Of a DNA stretch of 64,000 nt, positions 24,281 through 31,804 are shown piece after piece (the first letter of the stretch is position 1; every line of letters starts with the position of its first letter). The notes beneath the pieces were generated by a model. That model saw only the letters and a program-made list of their open reading frames with translations. It made no database searches and was not told the DNA's origin. This DNA is from Paractinoplanes brasiliensis (GTDB lineage Bacteria; Actinomycetota; Actinomycetes; Mycobacteriales; Micromonosporaceae): assembly GCF_004362215.1 (NCBI RefSeq), contig NZ_SNWR01000001.1:1240001-1304000 (forward strand). Direction: 5' to 3'. The translations under genes were made by a program, and so were the position numbers.

Positions 24281-25252
24281 ATGGAGAGCATCACCAAGAA
24301 CCGGCAGTCGCTCGACACGCTGCGGGCGATGGTGGCGCGCGCCTACGGCGACGATCAAGTGCCTTCCGGTACGGCGGAGTGGGCGCACGAGCTGCGGCAC
24401 GGCTGGTTCAACGTGGCGTACCGGGTGCGCCTGCGCGACGGCCGGCACGTGGTGTTCAAGATCGCCCCGCCGCCCGGGGTCGAGGTGCTGACCTACGAGC
24501 GCGGGGCGATGGCGAACGAGCTGGCTGCGCTCGAGCTGATCCGATCCCGTACGGGTGTGCCGGTGCCCGCGGTCGACTTCGCGGACACCTCAGGTGAGCT
24601 CGGCGGGGCCGGCTGGTTCTCGATGCCGTACGTGAACGCCGACAACTACGGCGTCATCCGCTCGACGCTGTCCGCCTGTGAGCAGGACAAGCTGGACGTG
24701 TCCCTGGGGCGGATCACCCGTGAGCTCAACACGATCCCCGGCCCGGCGTTCGGCCCGCTGACCGACCCTCCGTACGCCACCTGGCGGTCCTGCTTCGTGG
24801 CCATGGTCGAGTCCGTGCTGGACGACGGCGCACGCCGGGGCGTCGAGCTGGACTACGCCGGTGTCCGCGCCCTGGTCGCCGCGCACGCGGACTGTCTCGA
24901 CGCGGTGACCGAGCCCCGGTTCGTCGAGTGGGACCTGTGGGACAGCAACGTCCTGACCCGTGACGGCGTGATCGTCAGCGTCATCGACCACGAACGCGCC
25001 TTCTACGGCGACCCCCTGATCGAGGCCGGTTTCGTGGCGACCCAGCTGCCCTCCTTCGGCAACCCGGCCGCCTTCCTCCGCGGCTACGGCAAGCTGGCCC
25101 TGACCCCCGGCGAGCAGGCCCGCCGCCGCCTCTACAACCTGCACCTGACCCTGGTCATGCTGGTCGAGACGGCGTACCGCGGCGAGCCCGGACCCCAGCA
25201 TGCCGGCTGGACCCGGGCCCGCCTCACCGAGGCGCTGGCCCAGTTCCGTTAG
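24281..25252 (+). CDS. Aminoglycoside phosphotransferase-family (APH) kinase-like protein
   Basis: A 323-residue APH-fold protein. The ATP-binding lobe includes FNVAYRVRLRDGRHVVFKIAP, with the Lys in VFKIA. The catalytic loop is WDLWDSNVL in place of HGD-x4-N, and the metal Asp is in VIDHERAF. Such proteins phosphorylate small molecules or proteins, and only some confer antibiotic resistance. The ATG follows directly on the 45-bp repeat array with no ribosome site, so it may be translated from a leaderless or read-through transcript. It is convergent with the MFS gene (4-bp overlap). Confidence 0.82.
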   Translation: MESITKNRQSLDTLRAMVARAYGDDQVPSGTAEWAHELRHGWFNVAYRVRLRDGRHVVFKIAPPPGVEVLTYERGAMANELAALELIRSRTGVPVPAVDFADTSGELGGAGWFSMPYVNADNYGVIRSTLSACEQDKLDVSLGRITRELNTIPGPAFGPLTDPPYATWRSCFVAMVESVLDDGARRGVELDYAGVRALVAAHADCLDAVTEPRFVEWDLWDSNVLTRDGVIVSVIDHERAFYGDPLIEAGFVATQLPSFGNPAAFLRGYGKLALTPGEQARRRLYNLHLTLVMLVETAYRGEPGPQHAGWTRARLTEALAQFR

Positions 25253-26520
25253 CTCTGCGGCCCGTCTGCTTTCGCCTCCGCGACAGACGTCCTCCGCAAC
25301 AGCAGCAGAGAGGCCACAGCGGCCAGAGCGACGGCCACATAGAGCAATGAGACGGTCGAGTCGACGACGGCGGATGCGGAGGTGAGCAAAGGGCCGGCCG
25401 CCATGCCGACGGTCAACGCCAGGTTCGAAAGGGCGTTGTAACGGCCGCGCAGGTCGTCGGGCGCCATCCCGTTGATCAGGGTGGGCAGAGCGCCCGCGAT
25501 CAGCAGCTCGCCGAAGCCGATCAGGACCGACGCGACGGTCAAAGCCGCTCGGGTGCCCAGCCCACCACCGAGCACTGTGGGCACGCATATCGCCCAAGCC
25601 AAGCCCCACAGCCCGGCCGTGCAGAGCAGCGCCGAGCGCGCGGAGATCCGGTCGGCCAGCCGCAGCGCCACGGGCGCCCCGACTACGATGGCCAGGGAGT
25701 TCGCCACGCCGGCCCAGCCCAGCGCGGCCGGATCTGCTGCGGCCAGCGCCATCACTGACGGAGCGGCGTTGTAGATGCCGTAGCCGAGGGTGGACAGCAG
25801 GGCCGCGGCAACCAGGATACGCACGAGCGTCCGGTTGCCCAGCGCCCGGCGGTACCCGCCCTTGCTCATCGCGTCGGTGTCATCCGACGGCGGCGCCATC
25901 TGACGTCCGGCCAGCACGGTCACCACGATGTAGACCACGCTGAGGGCGGCTGCCGCCACCCACAGCATGGGCAGTACGGATTTGCCCGTTTCCGTGTCCG
26001 GCGGCCAGACGGCGAAGGCCACACCGCCCACGGCGGCACCGATCGCCATGCCGAGATTCATGATCACGTACTCGGTCGTGAAAACGCGTGCTCGCAGCTT
26101 CTCCGGGGTCAGGATCGCCAGCCGCGTGGCGAGCGCCGGCAGCGCGAACGAGAAGCCCAGCCCGCCGATCATGACACTGCCCATGGCTGAGGCCAGGCCC
26201 GGACCGTACGCGAGCGCCAGCAGACTGATTCCGACTAGCACAATGCCGATGACCATGACGAACCGGCCGCCCCGGCGGTCGATCAATGGCCCCGCGACGG
26301 CGTTGCCCGCGATGGTGACGATCGGGCCCAAAGCCCAGATGCCGGTGGCCACGGCCAGCGAGTAGCCGCGGATGTCGTGCAGCAGCACCACCGCGTACGG
26401 CTGGGTCATGCCGATGCCCAGCGCCATGATCAGCTCGCCGATCAGCAACAGCCACACGCCGGCTGGGAAGCGAGTCTTGACCTGCTCAGGACTGTGGAGG
26501 TCAGTAGTCAGGATGCACAC
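25249..26520 (-). CDS. MFS transporter, 12 helices, drug-exporter type
   Basis: A 423-residue major-facilitator protein with alternating hydrophobic helices throughout. GPLIDRRGGRFVM is the loop 2-3 motif A (G-x3-D-R-G-R-R type) and VALRLADRISARS is its counterpart in the second half. This suggests an antiporter for small hydrophobic compounds. The start is uncertain: GTG 26520 with GGGGG just upstream gives a short polar N-terminus (TDLHSPEQVKTRFPAG) before helix 1. No substrate is implied by neighbours. Confidence 0.8.
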   Translation of the reverse strand: MCILTTDLHSPEQVKTRFPAGVWLLLIGELIMALGIGMTQPYAVVLLHDIRGYSLAVATGIWALGPIVTIAGNAVAGPLIDRRGGRFVMVIGIVLVGISLLALAYGPGLASAMGSVMIGGLGFSFALPALATRLAILTPEKLRARVFTTEYVIMNLGMAIGAAVGGVAFAVWPPDTETGKSVLPMLWVAAAALSVVYIVVTVLAGRQMAPPSDDTDAMSKGGYRRALGNRTLVRILVAAALLSTLGYGIYNAAPSVMALAAADPAALGWAGVANSLAIVVGAPVALRLADRISARSALLCTAGLWGLAWAICVPTVLGGGLGTRAALTVASVLIGFGELLIAGALPTLINGMAPDDLRGRYNALSNLALTVGMAAGPLLTSASAVVDSTVSLLYVAVALAAVASLLLLRRTSVAEAKADGPQS

Positions 26521-26958
26521 CCCCGGGCAAGGGGATCCGCCGGCCGCAGGCCATCGGCGAATTCCAGTGAGGAACGCCGATCGTAGGGCGCAATGCCAAC
26601 TCTGGTCCACCCCGCAGATCTGGCACACTCCAGCGCGAGATTGGCCTTCCGCTGGAACAAGCAAGATCTATGATCCAATCTAGACCTTGGAGGGCTTCGT
26701 GTGCTCGTCGGCGGTCAGCCGGCACAGCCTTTTGAGGACCCTGCCGCAACCTTTCAGCAACGCATCGCTCATCACGATGGGAGCCTGAAATGGATCTACC
26801 GACCAGTCACGTCTGCCCGCCTGAACCAGGCCGGCGCCTGATTCCCCATCTGTCCTGACACCCTTCCCAGGCTCACTCGTCGTCACGCGGCGGACTGTTC
26901 GGCGTGCGCGTTTCCGAGCGCACCGCCCGAATCACCACTGAAACCTCTGGAAGGGTTC
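26521..26958. other. Intergenic stretch without a convincing gene
   Basis: This 438-bp divergent gap separates the MFS gene from the first DyP peroxidase. GC content is lower than around it. It should hold promoters of both units. A 68-codon minus-strand frame (26680-26886) is not supported by a ribosome site or family resemblance. The DyP start is preceded by GGAAGGG. Confidence 0.6.
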
Positions 26959-28413
26959 ATGACTGAAGACCTGCACGACCTTGAAGCTCTGCTCGCCGAC
27001 CCGCGGCAGATTCAGGGCAACATCCTGCAACCTTTCGACGGACGTCACCAAGCGTTCCTGTTCCTCTCGTTCGCCAGCAACCGGACCGGAGCGCGTGCGT
27101 GGCTGGCCGGCGCGGCCGATCGTGTCGACTGCACCGCCGACGTCCTCGAGGCCCGCGACGGTACCCACATTCCGTCAGGCCGGTCGTTGATGAGCGTCAG
27201 CCTCACCGCCACCGGACTGACCATGCTGCACCCGGAGGTCGCATCCGACCTGGTGCCGTTCGAGGCGTTCTGGAAGGGTCCGCTGGGTAACCGGCTCGAC
27301 GACAAGGGGCAAATCACCAGCACCCCCGCGCTGCTGGGCGACATCGGCGACAGCGACCCGACGAGGTGGGTGGTCGGCGGGGTCCGGCGGCCCCCGGTCG
27401 ACGCGATGCTCACCATGGCCGCCGACGACGAGGAAACACTTCTTTCCCGCGCACTGGATGAACAGGCCCTCGCCGGCGAAGCGGGACTTTCCGTGATGCC
27501 GATTGCCGCTCATGGCGCGGATGGTCCCCGCGCGCAGGTCGGTAACGTCGTTCGCAACGCCGACGAGAAGCCGATCGAGCACTTCGGGTTCGTCGAAGGC
27601 ATCTCGAATCCCGGTGTGCGGGGAGTGGACGGCGCGGCCGCCGGAACGCCCGACGTGGCGGCGGGCGAGTTTGTGCTCGGCCTGGTCGGCGAACGGCGGC
27701 CGCAGACCCTCGGGCAACGGCCCACGCCTGCGGCCTGGATGCGCGGCGGCTCGTTCCAGGTGTTCCGCCGGCTGCGGCAGGACGTGGCCGGGTGGTGGGA
27801 CAAGATGGAGAAGCTCAGCGACGAGACCACCTCGCCCGAGGAGATCGCCGCGCGGGCAGTGGGCCGCCGCCTCGACGGCACACCGCTGGCCACACCGGGT
27901 TCCGGCGACAACGACTTCACCTACGCCGACGACCCCGACGGGGAACGGACCCCGCTCTACGCCCACATCCGCAAGATGAACCCCCGCCGTGATGAGATGT
28001 TCCGCGAGCGCAGTCACAAGCTGCTGCGGCGAGGCATTCCGTACGGGCCTCCGATGGACCGCCGCGTGCCCGACACCGCCGAGCGGGGCATGCTGTTCAA
28101 CGCTTACATGGCCAGCATCGAGGACCAGTTCGAGTTCCTGCAACGCTGCTGGGCGAACGATCCCGAGTTCCCCTCGAGCACGATCGCCAAGTTCGACCTC
28201 GAGCCCGGCGCCGCGGAGGGGCGCGTCGACGGCATGGACCCGGTGATCGGCTACAGCGCCGAAGCCGCCCACCGTCGCCACGGCGAAAGCGTCAAGGGCG
28301 TGCCACCACTGGCATTCGGCGGCTTTGTCACAACCACCGGCTCGGTCTACGCGTTCGTTCCTTCCCGCGCGGCTTTGCGACTGCTGGCAGCGAACCAGTC
28401 CCTCGACCCCTAA
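26959..28413 (+). CDS. DyP-type peroxidase, with Glu in the GxxDG motif
   Basis: A 484-residue cytosolic dye-decolourising peroxidase. It opens with QIQGNILQPFDGRHQAFLFL, has the heme-pocket segment HFGFVEGISNPGVRG, GEFVLGL, MRGGSFQVFRRL, YAHIRKMNPR with the probable proximal His near 336, LLRRGIPYG with the distal Arg near 358, and GMLFNAYMASIEDQFEFLQ. Canonical DyPs have GxxDG; here it is G210-F-V-E213-G. Glu may still act as acid-base or may lower peroxidase activity. No Tat signal is present. It starts a co-directional set with two copies of an unknown protein and is paralogous to the DyP at 35831-37237. Confidence 0.9.
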   Translation: MTEDLHDLEALLADPRQIQGNILQPFDGRHQAFLFLSFASNRTGARAWLAGAADRVDCTADVLEARDGTHIPSGRSLMSVSLTATGLTMLHPEVASDLVPFEAFWKGPLGNRLDDKGQITSTPALLGDIGDSDPTRWVVGGVRRPPVDAMLTMAADDEETLLSRALDEQALAGEAGLSVMPIAAHGADGPRAQVGNVVRNADEKPIEHFGFVEGISNPGVRGVDGAAAGTPDVAAGEFVLGLVGERRPQTLGQRPTPAAWMRGGSFQVFRRLRQDVAGWWDKMEKLSDETTSPEEIAARAVGRRLDGTPLATPGSGDNDFTYADDPDGERTPLYAHIRKMNPRRDEMFRERSHKLLRRGIPYGPPMDRRVPDTAERGMLFNAYMASIEDQFEFLQRCWANDPEFPSSTIAKFDLEPGAAEGRVDGMDPVIGYSAEAAHRRHGESVKGVPPLAFGGFVTTTGSVYAFVPSRAALRLLAANQSLDP

Positions 28414-28416
28414 AGG

Positions 28417-29009
28417 GTGGACACTTTGAGCCAACCAACCAGTAACGCCGCTTTCGCACTATACGGAGAGCGTGCGTCCATTCCCTGCGTTTTTCGTTCG
28501 CCGCGCCGTTGGACTATCCGTACGCGCCGGCAACAGTGGCCGACGAGAAGCCGCCGCCGGCACTGTTCCGCCGCATGCAAGCCGCCTCACCGCCACCCGC
28601 CCGCAACGGCGCACCATGGCAGACGGGGCTCACCCTTGACGGTGAACCCTTCTACCCGGTCGGCGCACTCGACCGGCTCGCCGATGTCGAACACCCCGCG
28701 GGCGCCACCAACCTCGACCAACCGGCACCCGACACCTTCGTCCTCGACTGGACCTTCGACATCCCCGGCGACCAGCACACCATCTCCATTCCGGGCGACG
28801 GCGAAGGCCAGCGCCTTCTCTCGATCCCCTACTGGGGCCCCGCCACGGAGAAAACCGTCGACTACTACGTTACCCACCGCGTCGAGTGGGCTGAACAGCC
28901 TGCAGACGCCTGGGTCGCTGTCAGTTTCGACGGCTTCTACCCCAAGGAACGCGACAGCGCTGACATCCTCATCCCCCTCGGCGCTTGCGACGAACTCTGC
29001 CCCAGCTGA
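28417..29009 (+). pseudogene. First copy of the DSADILIPLG protein family, frameshifted near the N-terminus
   Basis: Compared with the copy at 29029, the first third is in one frame (SNAAFALYGERASIPC) and the rest in another (YPYAPATVADEKPPPALFRR onward). Nucleotide alignment shows one base missing in the stretch after CCCTGCG near 28486. The remaining 166 codons are intact and end DSADILIPLGACDELCPS. A TTG at 28509 could start a truncated protein. Otherwise this copy is dead. It starts 4 bp after the DyP stop. Confidence 0.7.
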
Positions 29010-29028
29010 TCCTAGAAAGGAGCGACCT

Positions 29029-29631
29029 GTGACTGTATGGAGCAGTGACGCAGCATTCGAGCTGCACGGAGCTTGCCGACATTCCCTGCGATTCTCCTTC
29101 GCCGCACCAGTCGGCTACGCGTACGCACCGGCCAAGATGGCCGAGGACAATCCGGCGCCGACACTTTTCCGCCGTATGCAGGCGGCTTCACCGCCACCGA
29201 CCCGTAAGGGCGCACCGTGGCAGACGGGCCTCACCCTCGACGGGCAACCGTTCGATCCGGACGGCTCTTGCGACCGGCTCGCCGAGGTCGAGCACCCAGC
29301 GGGCGCTACGAATCTCGACCAGCCGACCCCCGACACCGTCGTCCTCGACTGGACGTTCGACATCCGTCGCGAGCAGGCCACCATCACCATGCCAGGCGAT
29401 GACGAGGGTCAGTACCTGCTCTCCATCCCCTACTGGAACCCCGCCGCCGCGGCCGGCACAACAGTGACCCAGACCGTCGACTACTACGCCACCCATCGGG
29501 TCGAATGGACCAAGGCGCCGTTGGACGACTGGGTCGCCGTCAGCTTCGACGACTTCTACCCGAAGGATCGCGACAGCGCCGACATCCTCATCCCCCTGGG
29601 TGACTGCGACGAGCTCTGCCCGGTTTCGTAG
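29029..29631 (+). CDS. Unrecognised protein, second copy of the DSADILIPLG family
   Basis: A 200-residue soluble protein with no signal peptide or membrane helix. It is strand-rich with many aromatic residues (WQTGLTLDGQPF, VVLDWTFDI, YLLSIPYWNP, VDYYATHRVEW, WVAVSFDDFYP), suggesting a beta-sandwich. Conserved among the three copies are an N-terminal S-D--FEL-GAC-HSLRFSF, FRR-Q--SPPPTR, D-P-P-(T/S)VVLD and the C-terminal RDSADILIPLG-CD-LCP with two Cys. GTG 29029 has AAAGGAG upstream. Its neighbours are DyP peroxidases and a cyclase-ATPase. I do not know the family; a redox partner or substrate of the DyPs is a guess. Confidence 0.7.
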   Translation: MTVWSSDAAFELHGACRHSLRFSFAAPVGYAYAPAKMAEDNPAPTLFRRMQAASPPPTRKGAPWQTGLTLDGQPFDPDGSCDRLAEVEHPAGATNLDQPTPDTVVLDWTFDIRREQATITMPGDDEGQYLLSIPYWNPAAAAGTTVTQTVDYYATHRVEWTKAPLDDWVAVSFDDFYPKDRDSADILIPLGDCDELCPVS

Positions 29632-30825
29632 TCAGCAGCCGTTGCGCTGGGAGCTTACGGCGACGTCGTCGTACCAGAGGGTGTCGGCGCCCTCGCCGTA
29701 GCTCTCCCAGCCCAGGCGCAGGTCGGTCAGGGCCGGGCGCCACGTGCGGTTGAGCCACTGGCCGTCGACGTCGTGGGTGGGGACGCCGTCGTTGAGCAGG
29801 CCGGGCACCGAGGTGTCGTTGAGCCAGGTCTCGATGGTGCCGTTGCTGCCGTCGATTTTGAACTCGACGCAGTTCCACGTGTTCGTGGGCAGCGGCGCCG
29901 ACTGGGCCACGCCGGCCGGGCTCTGCTCGGGCAGGGTCGCGTCGTCGGAGGCCCGGTTGAACTGCAGGGCGCCGTTCTGCCCGCCGAAGCGCAGGTCCCG
30001 GTTGCCGTCCGCCGAGTCACGCATGGCCACCGTGGTGATGTGCGACGTCGGCAGCGCGGTGGTGTGCCGCACCCAGTAGCGGACGTACCAGACCGGGCCG
30101 GCCGTGCCGAGGATCTGTGTGTTGCCGGCGAAGACGTGGTTGCAGTAGCCCGCGGCCCCGTTGATGCGCAGCGAGGTGGTTCCGGTGTGCGCGACCGTAC
30201 GGTCGATCACCGCTGTTCCGGCGCCCGAACAGTCCGGGGTGGAGATCGTCCAGTTGCCGCCCGGGGTCGTGCCGGTCTGGTTCTCGAAGCCGTCACAGAT
30301 GCCCGTCGGCACACACCCCTGCCCCGGCGTGGGCGGCGGGGTGGTCGCGGGCGGCGTGGTCGGCGGCGGAGTGGTCGGCGCGGCCGTGGTCGGGACAGGA
30401 GTTGTCGGCGTCGGGGTCGGGGTTGATCCGCTGCAGGACACCCCGTTGAAGGCGAACTCGGTGGGTTTGGCGTTCGTCCCCGAGAAGGTTCCCTGGAAGC
30501 CGAACCGCGCCGACGCCCCCGTGGCGAGGGACCCGTTCCACCCCACGCTGGCCGCCGTCACGGCGCTGCCGGTCTGGGTGACGGTGGCGTTCCAGGCGTT
30601 GGTGACCCGCTGATTCCCCGCGAACGTCCACCCCAGAGTCCACGACGTGACCGCCGAGCCGCCGTTGGTGACCTGCACTTCGGCCGTGAACCCGTTCGAC
30701 CACTGGTTGGTCGTCCACTCCACGGTGCAGGCCGCGGCCGCCGACGCGGGCGGGGCCGCCGCCACCGCCATACCGGCTGCGACCAGCGCCGCAGCCCCCG
30801 CCACCGCATAGTTCCGAAGCCGCAC
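29632..30825 (-). CDS. Secreted CBM2 protein with Cip1-like catalytic/accessory domain
   Basis: A 397-residue exported protein. Residues 1-30 are a signal peptide (AVAAAPPASAAA). A CBM2 cellulose-binding module (about 31-132) follows with WSNGFTAEVQVTNGGSAVTSW and two bounding Cys. A PT-rich linker (about 135-168) leads to a domain (170-397) matching fungal and bacterial Cip1: NHVF, RYWVRHTTALPTSHIT, GGQNGALQFNR, SDDATLPEQSPAGVA, GVPTHDVDGQWLN and LRLGWESYGEGADTLWYDD. Cip1 is a cellulose-induced protein with a lyase-like fold. The perfect CebR-type box at 30845-30858 implies induction by cello-oligosaccharides. Confidence 0.85.
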   Translation of the reverse strand: MRLRNYAVAGAAALVAAGMAVAAAPPASAAAACTVEWTTNQWSNGFTAEVQVTNGGSAVTSWTLGWTFAGNQRVTNAWNATVTQTGSAVTAASVGWNGSLATGASARFGFQGTFSGTNAKPTEFAFNGVSCSGSTPTPTPTTPVPTTAAPTTPPPTTPPATTPPPTPGQGCVPTGICDGFENQTGTTPGGNWTISTPDCSGAGTAVIDRTVAHTGTTSLRINGAAGYCNHVFAGNTQILGTAGPVWYVRYWVRHTTALPTSHITTVAMRDSADGNRDLRFGGQNGALQFNRASDDATLPEQSPAGVAQSAPLPTNTWNCVEFKIDGSNGTIETWLNDTSVPGLLNDGVPTHDVDGQWLNRTWRPALTDLRLGWESYGEGADTLWYDDVAVSSQRNGC

Positions 30826-30844
30826 AGCCGCCTCCTACAGTCTT

Positions 30845-30858
30845 TGGGAGCGCTCCCA
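30845..30858. promoter_or_regulatory. CebR-type operator TGGGAGCGCTCCCA
   Basis: A perfect 14-bp palindrome identical to the CebR box known from Streptomyces cellulose-utilisation genes. It lies 19 bp upstream of the CBM2-Cip1 start. CebR is a LacI-type repressor released by cellobiose/cellotriose. The rest of the gap (30859-31136) shows no gene. Confidence 0.88.
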
Positions 30859-31136
30859 TACATCGATGACTGTAATTACGCGTTGCGGAAATGTGAAGAC
30901 CGGAAGTCGTAAGCTCCGACCGGTTCGCCGCTCCGCCTCAGACCCGAGCCGCGAACAGGGCTTCCCTGAGGTCGAGCGGGATTCGTCGGTGAGGCTGCGG
31001 CGATTGAGCAGCCGGGGACGGACGGCGAGTCACCCGAGAGCCGGCCCGTCCTGGCTGCGGAACTCATCGAGCCGGTCAGCTCGGCGCCGACCGGGCGGTC
31101 GAGTCGGCCGGCCCGAAGAAGCGGCGCCGAAGGCGG

Positions 31137-31739
31137 TCAGGCAGGGCAGAGCGAGTCGCAACTGCCGAGGGGGATCAGGATGTCGGCGCTGTCGCGCTCT
31201 GGCGGGTAGAAAGCGTCGAAGGTGAGCGCTACCCAGCGCCCCTCCGGCACTCGGGTCCAGTCCTTTCGATACTCACCGTAGTAACGAACGAATCGCTTCA
31301 CGCCGTCCGCGCCGGGGTTCCAGTAATCGATCGACAGGAGATACTTCCCGTGGTTCTCCCCCAGGGCCTCCACCGGCCGCGGCTCGTCAAGCCGGTCCAT
31401 CCGGATCCATTCGTCGAGCACGACCGAGGCCGGATCGGGGGTGTCGAGCGACGGGTTGCCCTCGTCGTGCTCGACCGCCTCCAACTGGTCGCCACCCGTA
31501 GGCACATCCGGCCGGAACGGCTCATCGAACAGGGTCATTCCGGAGTACCAGGATTTGCCCGCCCTGGTCGGAGGGGGCGAGACGACCTGGATCCGGCGGA
31601 AGAAGGCAGGCGGACCACCGGCCTCCTCCGTCACCGGAACGCCTTGCGGGTAGCCGATCGGAGCCCCGAACGAGAACCGCAGCGAGTGGACACATGCGCC
31701 GGTCAACTCGAAGACACCGTCGCTGCTGATCACAGACAT
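31137..31739 (-). CDS. Unrecognised protein, third copy of the DSADILIPLG family
   Basis: A 200-residue paralogue of the proteins at 28417 and 29029, more diverged. It keeps SSDGVFELTGACVHSLRFSF, FFRRIQVVSPPPTR, SVVLD, YLLSIDYWNPG and the C-terminal RDSADILIPLGSCDSLCPA. ATG 31739 is chosen by alignment with the other copy. It is divergent from the cyclase-ATPase gene across 65 bp, so the two probably share regulation. There is no signal peptide. Confidence 0.7.
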   Translation of the reverse strand: MSVISSDGVFELTGACVHSLRFSFGAPIGYPQGVPVTEEAGGPPAFFRRIQVVSPPPTRAGKSWYSGMTLFDEPFRPDVPTGGDQLEAVEHDEGNPSLDTPDPASVVLDEWIRMDRLDEPRPVEALGENHGKYLLSIDYWNPGADGVKRFVRYYGEYRKDWTRVPEGRWVALTFDAFYPPERDSADILIPLGSCDSLCPA

Positions 31740-31804
31740 GGTTTGCCCCCCCTTGGCGACAGGCACGCTGAGAATATGATTGATCCCGTCAGTAGGATCG
31801 AAGG

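Noticed and set aside
26680..26886. 68-codon minus-strand frame upstream of the MFS gene
   Set aside because: No ribosome site, no recognisable domain and unusual composition; more likely promoter DNA.
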